Positions 8,217 through 16,247 of a stretch of DNA of 64,000 nt are shown piece after piece. Under the pieces are notes generated by a model, which was given only the letters and a program-made list of their open reading frames with translations, had not been told where the DNA came from and searched no databases. The translations under genes were made by a program, and so were the position numbers. The first letter of the stretch is position 1. Each line of letters begins with the position of its first letter. Where the stretch lies: NCBI GenBank assembly GCA_036226585.1, contig CP108997.1, positions 186,001 to 250,000 of the forward strand, given 5' to 3'. Origin of the DNA: Streptomyces sp. NBC_00708 (lineage in GTDB: Bacteria > Actinomycetota > Actinomycetes > Streptomycetales > Streptomycetaceae).

Positions 8217-9215
8217 ATGGCCAGGTACTTCGAGAACGGCGCCGGGGAGCTCGTCACCGCCGCACTGTCCGGTTTCGCCCGTGCGCACGCGGATCTGGTG
8301 CGGTACGAACCGGCGGACGGATACGTCACCGCCCGGCACACCGCTCCCGCGCGGCGGGTGGGGCTGCTGTCGGGGGGCGGGTCCGGGCACGAGCCGCTGC
8401 ATGCCGGGTACGTCGGCGCGGGCATGCTGGATGCCGCGTGTCCCGGAAGGGTCTTCGCCTCGCCGCACAACCGGCAGATCTTCCGGGCGTCGCGCGCGGT
8501 GGCGCGGCCCGAGGGCGTGCTGCACATCGTCAAGAACTACACGGGCGACCGGATCAACTTCGGCATCGCGGCCGAGCGCCTCGCCGACGCGGGGATCGCC
8601 TGTGGGCGGGTCCTCGTCGACGACGATCTCGCGACCGATTCGCAGGACATCGCCGCCGGCCGGCGCGGTACGGGTGCCACGGTGCTGCTGGAGAAGGTGC
8701 TGGGCGCCGCCGCGGACACCGGCATAGGGCTCGACCAGCTGGTGAAGCTGGGCACGGGCCTGGCGGGCCGGTGCCGTACGCTCGCCGTCGCCTCCGCCGC
8801 CCACCACGCACCGGCCACCGGTGAGCCCGCGTTCGTCCTGCCGCCCGGCGAGCTGGAGTACGGCGTCGGCATCCATGGCGAGCGCGCCGCCCGCACCCGG
8901 GCGCAGGGAGCCGTGGGTGAGCTGGTTCAGGGGATGACGGAGGCTCTGCTGGACGCGGTGCGGCCCGGTCCCGAGGGGCCCGTCGTGGCCCTCGTCAACG
9001 GGCTCGGTTCGGTCACCCCGCTGGAGTTGTACGGCGTCTTCGGCGAGCTGGGACGGGTGCTCGACGCCCGGGGAGTAAGGCTCGCGCGGCAACTGGTCGG
9101 TGACTACGTCACGGCGCTGGACATGCGGGGGTTCTCGCTCACCCTCATGGCCGCCGACCGGGCCGCCCTGGATCTCTACGACGCACCGGTGCACACCGCG
9201 GCACTGCGGTGGTGA
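8217..9215 (+). CDS. dhaK: Dihydroxyacetone kinase substrate-binding subunit DhaK
   Basis: A 332-residue protein from ATG 8217. DhaK binds dihydroxyacetone covalently as a hemiaminal to a histidine. Visible motifs are GGGSGHEP (53-60), the glycine-rich substrate site, and GIHGE with His220 in the expected position of the covalent-binding histidine. It is followed 38 bp later by dhaL. No DhaM phosphotransferase gene is adjacent, so the phosphate donor (ATP or a distant DhaM) is unresolved. A related ketose such as erythrulose is also possible as substrate. Confidence 0.85.
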   Translation: MARYFENGAGELVTAALSGFARAHADLVRYEPADGYVTARHTAPARRVGLLSGGGSGHEPLHAGYVGAGMLDAACPGRVFASPHNRQIFRASRAVARPEGVLHIVKNYTGDRINFGIAAERLADAGIACGRVLVDDDLATDSQDIAAGRRGTGATVLLEKVLGAAADTGIGLDQLVKLGTGLAGRCRTLAVASAAHHAPATGEPAFVLPPGELEYGVGIHGERAARTRAQGAVGELVQGMTEALLDAVRPGPEGPVVALVNGLGSVTPLELYGVFGELGRVLDARGVRLARQLVGDYVTALDMRGFSLTLMAADRAALDLYDAPVHTAALRW

Positions 9216-9253
9216 CCGGTCCGCGCCGCGCGACGGACGTACGAGGAGAGCCC

Positions 9254-9913
9254 ATGAGCAACGCACTCGACGGCACACGGACCCGCGACTGGGCGGGGCA
9301 CTTCGCGGAGTCGGTCGACGCCACCGAGGCCGAGCTGACCGCGCTCGACCAGCAGGCGGGGGACGGGGACTTCGGTGCCAATCTCGCCGCCGGCGTCCGG
9401 GCCGCCGGTCCGCTGCTCGACCGGTTGGAGGCGTCGGCGGGCCCGGCGCAGTATCTCGGCGCCATGGCCACGGCCTTCCTCGACGAGGTCGGCGGAACCA
9501 GCGGCCCGCTGTTCGGCCTGCTGTTCCAGGCGCTCGGCCGGGCCGCCGGCCCGGGGCCGGAGCTGACGACGAAGGCGCTCGCCGAAGGTGCCGCCGAGGG
9601 CTTGGCGGCCATCCGGCGGGTGGGCGACGCCTCGCCCGGCGACAAGACACTCGTCGACGCGCTGGCACCGGCCGCCGAAGCGCTGCGGGCGGCCGGGCAG
9701 GCACCGCCCGCCGACGCCCTGGCCGCGGCTGCGGAGGAGGCGTGGCGGGGTGTGCGCGAGACGGCCTCGCAGGCGGCGCGCATGGGGCGCGCCAGCTACC
9801 TGGGCGAGCGCGCGACCGGAGTGCCGGACCCGGGTGCCGTGGGCATAGCACTGTTCTTCGCCTCCGCCCTCGGCACGGTGCGGTCGCTGGCACCCCACCT
9901 CGCCGGCGACTGA
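9254..9913 (+). CDS. dhaL: Dihydroxyacetone kinase nucleotide subunit DhaL
   Basis: A 219-residue protein from ATG 9254, with GGAG upstream. GDGDFGAN (36-43) supplies the Asp residues that hold the Mg-nucleotide, and GGTSGPLFGLLF is the second conserved loop; GDKTLVDALAPA follows. It works with DhaK to phosphorylate dihydroxyacetone. It is convergent with the HAD gene 20 bp downstream. Confidence 0.85.
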   Translation: MSNALDGTRTRDWAGHFAESVDATEAELTALDQQAGDGDFGANLAAGVRAAGPLLDRLEASAGPAQYLGAMATAFLDEVGGTSGPLFGLLFQALGRAAGPGPELTTKALAEGAAEGLAAIRRVGDASPGDKTLVDALAPAAEALRAAGQAPPADALAAAAEEAWRGVRETASQAARMGRASYLGERATGVPDPGAVGIALFFASALGTVRSLAPHLAGD

Positions 9914-9933
9914 GCATGGGTCCGGGACACCCG

Positions 9934-10614
9934 TTACGCACCGAGGCGGCTACGGGCCCAGCTGAGCAGGTCCGGGTCGGCGAGGCTCTCGACCCACAGG
10001 TCGGCCTGCTCCGCCTCCGGGCCCGGCGGGCGTGTTCCGAGGCCGATGACGCGGAGGCCCGCCCGGCGGGCCGACTCCATCCCGGTCAGCGAGTCCTCCA
10101 CGGCAAGGGCCTCCTCGGGCGGTACGCCGCAGAGGCGGGCGGCGACTCTGTAGACGTCCGGCTCCGGTTTCGGCCGCACCTCCACGTCCGCGACCACGAT
10201 GTGCTCGAAGCAGCTGAGGAGTCCGGCGCGGTCGAGGCACGACTCCACCGTGACCCGGGGGCAGTTGCTCGCCACCGCGAGCGGACGGTGGCGGGCGGCC
10301 AGCCGGACCAGCGCGGCGGCGCCCGGCATCGTCACCGGGTCCTCCTCGACCAGCGCGGTGAAGGTGCTCAGCAGCGTGCCGGCCAATTCGTCCACGAGTT
10401 CCGGTTTACCGGTCTCCTGGGCCATGAGGGCGCCGCATTCCGTGTAGTGGACGCCCTTCGCCCGGTCGGCGAACCCTGCGGGAGGGGTGAGCCCGAACAG
10501 CCGGAAGGTGATGGTGCGGGCGTCCTGCCAGTGCCTTTCCGTGTCCATCAGCGTGCCGTCGCAGTCGAAGACGATGGCGGACGGGGACCAGGAGAGGATT
10601 CGATGAGCTGTCAT
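9934..10614 (-). CDS. HAD-family phosphatase/phosphoglucomutase-like
   Basis: A 226-residue protein from ATG 10614. All four HAD motifs are visible: DCDGTLMDTE (17-26, nucleophile Asp17), ASNCPR (motif II), RPKPEPDVY (motif III lysine) and AVEDSLTGMESARRAG (motif IV). The helical cap after motif I resembles the beta-phosphoglucomutase/phosphoglycolate phosphatase group. Given the convergent dhaKL genes, a small sugar phosphate is a reasonable but unproven substrate. Confidence 0.8.
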   Translation of the reverse strand: MTAHRILSWSPSAIVFDCDGTLMDTERHWQDARTITFRLFGLTPPAGFADRAKGVHYTECGALMAQETGKPELVDELAGTLLSTFTALVEEDPVTMPGAAALVRLAARHRPLAVASNCPRVTVESCLDRAGLLSCFEHIVVADVEVRPKPEPDVYRVAARLCGVPPEEALAVEDSLTGMESARRAGLRVIGLGTRPPGPEAEQADLWVESLADPDLLSWARSRLGA

Positions 10615-11162
10615 GTAACCGCCGTTCTCGAAGGCTGCGCCGACCGGTTCGGCAGAAGGGCGCAGACGCGTGCCGGGAGGCACACCTGTGGAAGGGAGGT
10701 ATCGGACGCGGACGTCGTCTCGCGGCTGCTGCGGCCCGACCGGCACCGCTGAGTGCACCGCGGCGGACTTGGACCCTCAGGATCAGCCCGTCCGAAACAT
10801 CATGGTCGTTACGTTAATTTGGCGGCTTCGCATTTCGCAATCACCAATTCGAGTGCACTGAAAATCCCCGCGATGCGTCGAAGGAGTTCGCGGGGCACCC
10901 CGGCCGGGACGGTGGCACCGCACCGGTGGATGCGCCAAAAGCCCTGGTGGGCGGCGAAATCGGAGGGGGTTCCGGTCGCGGACGGGGCCATGGTCCGCGT
11001 ACTCCCCGAAACGATTCTTCCGACCTGACGACGGATTGGGCGGAGCCACCCACACACACGGCCGGACGATGAATAATAAGATCTTCGCGCGATGCGACTG
11101 CACCCTCCATCGAGGGGGCGGAATGGACTTTCACGTCGCGGCGCCAGCACGTATGAGCGAAG
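10615..11162. other. 548-bp AT-richer non-coding leader
   Basis: No convincing gene. The central part (about 10800-11100) is visibly richer in A/T than its surroundings (runs such as TTACGTTAATTTGG and AATAATAAGATCTT), typical of a long regulated promoter region. Short open frames on both strands here lack coding bias. I looked for a gamma-butyrolactone-receptor-type operator and found no clear match. Confidence 0.5.
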
Positions 11163-11852
11163 GTGGAACAAGTGCAGGACAGAGCGCGCGCAACCCGCAA
11201 AGTGCTGCTGGAATCGGCGGCACATCTATTCGTCGAACGGGGATATGCGGGAACGAGTGTCAATGACATAAGCGACCACTCGGGAAAGACGAGCGGGGCC
11301 ATCTATTTCCATTACTCCAGCAAGGAGAAGCTCGCGCTGGCCGTCGTCCGCGCGCAGTTCGCCACCTGGCCGCAGCTCGCCGCCGCGTACGCCGCGCCCG
11401 GTGTCCCACCGCTGGAGAAGCTGGTCGTCCTCAGCTTCCGCGTCGCCCAGTCCCTCAGCGAGGACGTCCTGGCGCGGGCGGGCGCACGGCTGTGGGCGGA
11501 GCGCCGCGCCATCGAGGCTCCCGTGCCGACACCGTTCAACGCCTGGGCACTCGCCTGTGCCCGGCTCCTCGCCCAGGCCCGGACGCGGGGCGAACTCGCC
11601 GAGGGGGTCGAGCCGTCGGCGGCCGCCGTGGCGCTCGTATGCGGGTTCTTCGGGCACTGCACCCTCACCGACGAGATGCCCGGCAAGTGGGGCTGGACCG
11701 AACGGCTGGAGCAGTGGTGGGGCATGGTCCTCGCATCCCTCCAGGCGGAACCCGATCCGGCGGGTCTGCTCGCACGGGCACGGGCCCGGATTCCCGCGCA
11801 GTCCGACGCGTCACGCTCCGGCGCCCTCCCGGCCGAGCGGCTGAGCGGCTGA
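11163..11852 (+). CDS. TetR regulator resembling gamma-butyrolactone receptors
   Basis: About 229 residues from GTG 11163, with GTG 11172 as an alternative. The N-terminus (QDRARATRKVLLESAAHLFVERGYAGTSVNDISDHSGKTSGAIYFHYSSKEKLALAVV) closely follows the ScbR/ArpA pattern. The C-terminal domain retains aromatic residues and the W-x-x-W region typical of that subgroup. Such proteins repress antibiotic and development genes until a signalling lactone binds. No butenolide synthase gene is adjacent, so it may be a pseudo-receptor. It lies upstream of a SARP gene, a usual target. Confidence 0.7.
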   Translation: MEQVQDRARATRKVLLESAAHLFVERGYAGTSVNDISDHSGKTSGAIYFHYSSKEKLALAVVRAQFATWPQLAAAYAAPGVPPLEKLVVLSFRVAQSLSEDVLARAGARLWAERRAIEAPVPTPFNAWALACARLLAQARTRGELAEGVEPSAAAVALVCGFFGHCTLTDEMPGKWGWTERLEQWWGMVLASLQAEPDPAGLLARARARIPAQSDASRSGALPAERLSG

Positions 11853-11870
11853 GCGGCTGAGCGGCTGAGC
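11835..11870. repeat. 8-bp tandem repeat over a stop codon
   Basis: GAGCGGCT is repeated 4.5 times without error. The TetR stop codon (11850-11852) is inside the array. Because 8 is not a multiple of 3, copy-number change would alter the C-terminus slightly; each frame meets a TGA within three units. Confidence 0.95.
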
Positions 11871-12139
11871 CCACCGCGGCCGGGCACCGGCCGTTGGTGG
11901 CGCGTTGGCGTGCCGTTGGCGGGCCCCGGCACAGTGATCGACACCAGGAACGGGACCCCGGCTGCTTCGCGCATCCGCCGTCCCCGCGCTGACGATCGCG
12001 CGGCGGGTGCGGGCAACACGGGGGTGTGCCCGCACCCGCCCCCGGCGTGCCGTTTTCACGTCTCCGCACGGCTTACCATGTTCCCCAGCCGGTCCCTCGT
12101 CCATACGGATGCCGACCGTTGACGCTGGTGGGGGACGTG

Positions 12140-14998
12140 GTGCTGAGGTTCGGACTGCTCGGGCCGCTGGTGGTCGACGACGGGGTGGCGCTGCGGCCGG
12201 TCACCGGACTCAAGGTCCGGGTGCTGCTGGCCGCCCTGCTGCTCGCGCCGAACCGGGTGGTGTCCAAGGACACCCTCATGGACGCCATGTGGGGCGAGCA
12301 CCTCCCCTCCAGCGCCGGGGCCTCCTTCGCCAACCACACGACCCGGCTGCGCCGCATCCTCTCCCCGGCCGGCGACGACCGCCTGCGGACCGTACCGCCC
12401 GGCTACCAGCTGCTCGTGGCCGAAGGGGACCTGGACATCGAGGTGTTCGAGGCACGGGCGCGTGCCGCGGGCCTCGCCCATCAGGCGGGCGACTGGCCCA
12501 CGGTCCGCGAGGAGAGCGCGGCGGCACTGGCTCTGTGGCGCGGCGCGCCGCTGTCCGACCTGCCCGGGTTCCGCGACCAGCGGGCGCCGTCGCTGCGCGT
12601 CCACCAGCTCGATCAGCTGCGCCTCCAGGTCCGCGAGTGGGCCTTCGACGCCGGCCTCCGCCTCGGGCACCACCGCGAGATCCTCGATGAACTCGGCGTC
12701 CTGGCCGCGGAGAACCCGTTGCGCGAGGAACTGCACCGCCAGCTCATGGTCGCCCTGCACCGGACCGGGCGCCAGGCCGAGGCGTTCGAGGTCTTCCACA
12801 CCCTGCGCCGGGAACTCGTGGAGGAGCTGGGGACGGAACCCGGCGCCACCGTCCGCCGGACGTACGAGGAACTGCTCAACGGGGAGGACTCCCCCCCCCC
12901 GCCTCCCAGCACCCCGGCACCGGCTGTCGGTGACGTCGCCGTCGCGCCACGGGCCCCGTACCAGATCCCGTCGTCCGTACCGGAGTTCACCGGCAGGGAC
13001 ACAGAGGCGGCCGCTCTGGTGGCGCTCCTGCGCCGGGCGGCGGCCGGGCCGGCCCGGGAAGCCGGGGACGGGGACGCACCCGATCCCCTGCGGCCGGTCG
13101 TCGTCTCGGGGATGGGCGGCATCGGCAAGACCGCTCTCGCCGTGCAGGCCGCGCGCCTGGTGCGGGAGGAGTTCCCCGACGGCACCCTCTACGCGGACCT
13201 GCGCGGGTTCAGCAGCGGCGGACCGCGCAGCGCCCATGATCTGCTCGCCCGGTTCCTGGACGACCTCGGGGCGCGGCCGGCCGCGCTGCCGGACGACACG
13301 GACGACCGGGCGACCCTGTTCCGGTCGGCGGTGGCCGGCCGTCGTGTGCTGCTGGTCCTGGACAACGCCCGGGACGCGGCGCAGATCGTCCCGCTGCTGC
13401 CGCCCCACGGCCCGAGCGCGGTCCTCGTCACCAGCCGCCACCTGCTGGCCGAGCTGCCCGGCGTGGAGCTGATGCCCCTTCACCCCCTGCGCTCCGACGA
13501 GCAGTTGGCCCTGTTGTCCCGGTTGTGCGGCGCCGCCCGGATCGAGCGCGAACCGGCGGCGCTGGCCGGCATCCTGGCGGCGTGCGGAGGTCTTCCGCTG
13601 GCTCTGCGGATCGTCGGCGGCCGGCTGGCCTCCCGCCCGTCCTGGCCGCTGGAGCTGCTGGCGGAGCGGCTCGCCCCGAACCCCGGCCGGCTGCGGGCCC
13701 TGGCGATGGGCGCGGTCGCCGTACAGGACACCTTCGACATGAGCTACCTCGCGATACGCGACAGCGGCAACGCGCCGGAGCAGGCGGCGGCGCGAACGTT
13801 CCGGCTGCTCGGGGTGTGGAAGCCGCACACGTTCAGCGTCGGGTCGGCCGCGGCGCTGCTGGGGGTGACGGAGGGCGACGCGGCGGCCGCCCTGGAGCTG
13901 CTGGTGGACGCGAACCTCGTGCACAGCCCGGAGCCGGGCCGGTACGCGCTCCACGATCTCCTGGGCGAGTACGCGGCCGAGCGCGCGGCGGAGGAGGAGC
14001 CCGCGCCGGAGCGGGAGGCCGCGGTCGTCCGGATGCTCACCTGGTACGCCCGCGCCGTGGTCGCGGCCAGCGCCCTGGCCAGCCACGAGACGCAGTCGCC
14101 GCCACCGCTCGACGGGCCCGCGAGCCCGGACCTGCCGCGTTTCACGGAGGACGCCCAGGCCATCGAGTGGACGAGGAACGAACTGCCCACGATCCGGGAG
14201 GCGATCGGCCGGGCCGGGCGGATCGGGCGCTCCGACATCGCCTGGCGTCTGGCCACCGGGCTGTTCGGCTACGCCACCACCCACTGGTGGACCGGTGAGT
14301 GGGACGCGTGCCTGCGCCAGGCCATGGAGATCGCGGTGGCCCACGAGGACGTGCTCGGCCGGGCGTGGCTGCATCGCAGGATCGCCGTCGCCCACGGGAT
14401 GGCCTCGCGCAACGCGGAGTGCCTAAAGCATCTGCGGGCGGCCCTGGGCTTCTTCACGGAGGCGGGCGACGCCTTGGCCCAGGCCTCCATCCTCGGCAAC
14501 ATGGCGGCGGTGCACACCCAGTCCGGGGACGGCGCGCAGGCGCTGGTGCTCGCCGAACGGTCCTACGAGCTGTACCGCCGCTCGGCCAGTGACCGCAGCG
14601 AGGCGCTGGCCCTGAACCGGATCGCGGAAGCCCATGACCTGCTGGGGGACCACGCGCTCGCCGCGACGTACCACCGGAAGGTCATCCGCATGCTGCGCGA
14701 GCAGCGCCACGGGGTCTTCCTCGCCACCTCGCTCACCAACCTCGGGGACTCTTTGCGGAAACTGGGCGACAGGGAGGCCGCGTTGACGGCGCAGACGGAG
14801 GCCCTGTCCATCCGACGGGAGATGCGCGACCCGGGCGGCACGGCGGACTGCCTGGCCTCCATGGCCCGCACCCACCTCCACTTCGGGGACCGCGAGGCGG
14901 CCCGCGCCCGCTGGGAACAGTGTCTGGAGCTGGCGCTCCGGCACAACATGACCCAGCACATCGAGGGGACCCGCGAAGGGCTCGCCGCGCTGTCCTGA
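12140..14998 (+). CDS. SARP/AfsR-type activator with NB-ARC and TPR domains
   Basis: A 952-residue regulator. Start GTG 12140 gives MLRFGLLGPL, the normal SARP opening, with a G-rich ribosome site at 12127-12134; GTG 12137 is the alternative. Domains: OmpR-like winged helix (1-95), bacterial transcriptional activation domain (about 95-245), a proline linker with a C10 tract, NB-ARC ATPase with P-loop GMGGIGKT (about 324-331) and VLLVLDNARD (Walker B), then TPR-like helical repeats from about 700. AfsR-type proteins integrate signals to activate secondary metabolism. The target is unknown; it lies just after the TetR receptor-like gene. Confidence 0.9.
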   Translation: MLRFGLLGPLVVDDGVALRPVTGLKVRVLLAALLLAPNRVVSKDTLMDAMWGEHLPSSAGASFANHTTRLRRILSPAGDDRLRTVPPGYQLLVAEGDLDIEVFEARARAAGLAHQAGDWPTVREESAAALALWRGAPLSDLPGFRDQRAPSLRVHQLDQLRLQVREWAFDAGLRLGHHREILDELGVLAAENPLREELHRQLMVALHRTGRQAEAFEVFHTLRRELVEELGTEPGATVRRTYEELLNGEDSPPPPPSTPAPAVGDVAVAPRAPYQIPSSVPEFTGRDTEAAALVALLRRAAAGPAREAGDGDAPDPLRPVVVSGMGGIGKTALAVQAARLVREEFPDGTLYADLRGFSSGGPRSAHDLLARFLDDLGARPAALPDDTDDRATLFRSAVAGRRVLLVLDNARDAAQIVPLLPPHGPSAVLVTSRHLLAELPGVELMPLHPLRSDEQLALLSRLCGAARIEREPAALAGILAACGGLPLALRIVGGRLASRPSWPLELLAERLAPNPGRLRALAMGAVAVQDTFDMSYLAIRDSGNAPEQAAARTFRLLGVWKPHTFSVGSAAALLGVTEGDAAAALELLVDANLVHSPEPGRYALHDLLGEYAAERAAEEEPAPEREAAVVRMLTWYARAVVAASALASHETQSPPPLDGPASPDLPRFTEDAQAIEWTRNELPTIREAIGRAGRIGRSDIAWRLATGLFGYATTHWWTGEWDACLRQAMEIAVAHEDVLGRAWLHRRIAVAHGMASRNAECLKHLRAALGFFTEAGDALAQASILGNMAAVHTQSGDGAQALVLAERSYELYRRSASDRSEALALNRIAEAHDLLGDHALAATYHRKVIRMLREQRHGVFLATSLTNLGDSLRKLGDREAALTAQTEALSIRREMRDPGGTADCLASMARTHLHFGDREAARARWEQCLELALRHNMTQHIEGTREGLAALS
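12891..12900 (+). repeat. C10 homopolymer in SARP coding sequence
   Basis: Ten consecutive C encode part of the S-P-P-P-P-P linker between the activation and ATPase domains. A one-base slip would remove the NB-ARC and TPR domains, leaving a short classical SARP. Confidence 0.9.
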
Positions 14999-15050
14999 CC
15001 AGGGACCGGTGACGCGCATCACACGTTCCTGCCTCTTGACGGCCTCTTTC

Positions 15051-15094
15051 CAAACCGGTTTGGTTGTCCTCGTTCGAGCAGTCAAACCGGTTTG
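15051..15094. promoter_or_regulatory. Two LacI-type operators
   Basis: The perfect palindrome CAAACCGGTTTG occurs at 15051-15062 and 15083-15094, 32 bp apart (three helical turns). The central CG and 12-bp size are typical of LacI-family sites. TTGAC at 15036-15040 could be a -35 element, which would place the first operator over the promoter. They most likely control lacI and the sugar operon that follows. Confidence 0.75.
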
Positions 15095-15137
15095 AAGACC
15101 CGTCGTCCTCGGCCCACCGGCAAGGAAGTCCAGGCAC

Positions 15138-16157
15138 ATGGCACGCAAGCCCACCATCGCGGATGTCGCCCGGCGTGCCGGTGTCTCACGCGCCACGGTC
15201 TCCTTCGCGCTGAACGACCGGCCCGGTGTCGCCGAGGAGACGAAGCTGCGGATCCTCGCGGTGAGCCGGGAGCTCGGCTGGACCCCCAGCCGTCAGGCGC
15301 GGGCCCTCTCGCTCGGCAAGGCCGGCGCCTTCGGGCTCGTCCTGGCCCGCGACGCGGAGCAGGTCGGCGCCGATCCCTTCTTCCCGGCGTTCATCGCCGG
15401 TGTCGAGGCCGTGATCGGGCAGCGCGGTGACGGGCTCATGATCCATGTGACCGCGCCGGACCAGGAGCAGGGCGTCTACCGGCGGCTCGCCTCGGAGCAG
15501 CAGGTGGACGGGGTCTTCCTCACCGACCTGCGCCGCGACGATCCGCGTCCCGCGCTGCTGCGGGAGCTCGGTCTTCCGGCCGTGGTGGTCGGTCAGCCCG
15601 AGTGGGGCGACGGCCTGACCGCGGTGAGCCTGGACGACGAGCCGGCCTACACGGCCGCCGTCCGGCATCTCGCGGAGCTGGGTCACCGGCGCATCGCCCA
15701 CGTAGAGGGGCCGCAGGAGCTGCTGCACGCCCACCGGCGCCGGACCGCGTGGGAGCAGACCCTGCGCGCGCTCGGCCTGCCCGAAGGGCCCGTACTGCCC
15801 GGCGGGTTCACGCCCGAGGGCGGTGCGCAGGCGACCAGGCGGCTGCTGGCCTCGGCCGAGCCGCCGACCGCGATCGTCTACGGCAACGACCTCGCCGCCA
15901 TGGCGGGGCTCTCGGTCGCCCAGGAGCTGGGTGTCCGCGTTCCCGGCCAGTTGTCGCTGGTCGGCTACGACGACGCGCCCCTGACGCGGTACAGCTTCCC
16001 GCCGCTCGCCTCCGCGCGTGCGGATGCCCGGGGCTGGGGCGAGGCGGCGGCGCGCGCACTAGACGCGGTCGTCGCCGAGGGAGCCGCCGACCATGTGCGG
16101 CTGCCTCCGGCGCAGTTCGTGCCCCGCGCGTCGATGGGGCCCGCGCCCCGCCGGTGA
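15138..16157 (+). CDS. LacI-family repressor of the mannoside operon
   Basis: 339 residues. The N-terminal KPTIADVARRAGVSRATVSFALNDRPGVAEETKLRI (4-40) is a complete LacI helix-turn-helix, and ARALSLGKAGAFGLVL is the hinge into a periplasmic-binding-protein-like sensor domain. AAGGAAG lies ten bases before the ATG. Transcribed with the carbohydrate genes downstream (91-bp gap), it most likely represses them through the two CAAACCGGTTTG sites and is relieved by a sugar ligand. Confidence 0.9.
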   Translation: MARKPTIADVARRAGVSRATVSFALNDRPGVAEETKLRILAVSRELGWTPSRQARALSLGKAGAFGLVLARDAEQVGADPFFPAFIAGVEAVIGQRGDGLMIHVTAPDQEQGVYRRLASEQQVDGVFLTDLRRDDPRPALLRELGLPAVVVGQPEWGDGLTAVSLDDEPAYTAAVRHLAELGHRRIAHVEGPQELLHAHRRRTAWEQTLRALGLPEGPVLPGGFTPEGGAQATRRLLASAEPPTAIVYGNDLAAMAGLSVAQELGVRVPGQLSLVGYDDAPLTRYSFPPLASARADARGWGEAAARALDAVVAEGAADHVRLPPAQFVPRASMGPAPRR

Positions 16158-16247
16158 CGTAACGGGGGCCATCGACCGGTCGTGCTCGCGCCGACCGGGA
16201 ATTCCGTGCGGCGACGAGGCCGCGCGTGAACAGTTCGGAGATCAATC

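Noticed and set aside
6180..9941. A 1253-codon minus-strand open frame over MarR, MFS, dhaK and dhaL
   Set aside because: Low-complexity Arg/Pro/Gly sequence antisense to four well-supported genes.
10753..11028. Short plus and minus open frames in the 10.8-11.1 kb leader
   Set aside because: No coding bias, no ribosome site and no recognised domain.
11000..11160. Possible gamma-butyrolactone-receptor autoregulatory element
   Set aside because: No clear match to the palindromic consensus; AAGATCTT at 11080-11087 is too short.
11835..11870. CRISPR-like or satellite array
   Set aside because: Contiguous 8-bp units without spacers; a simple tandem repeat.
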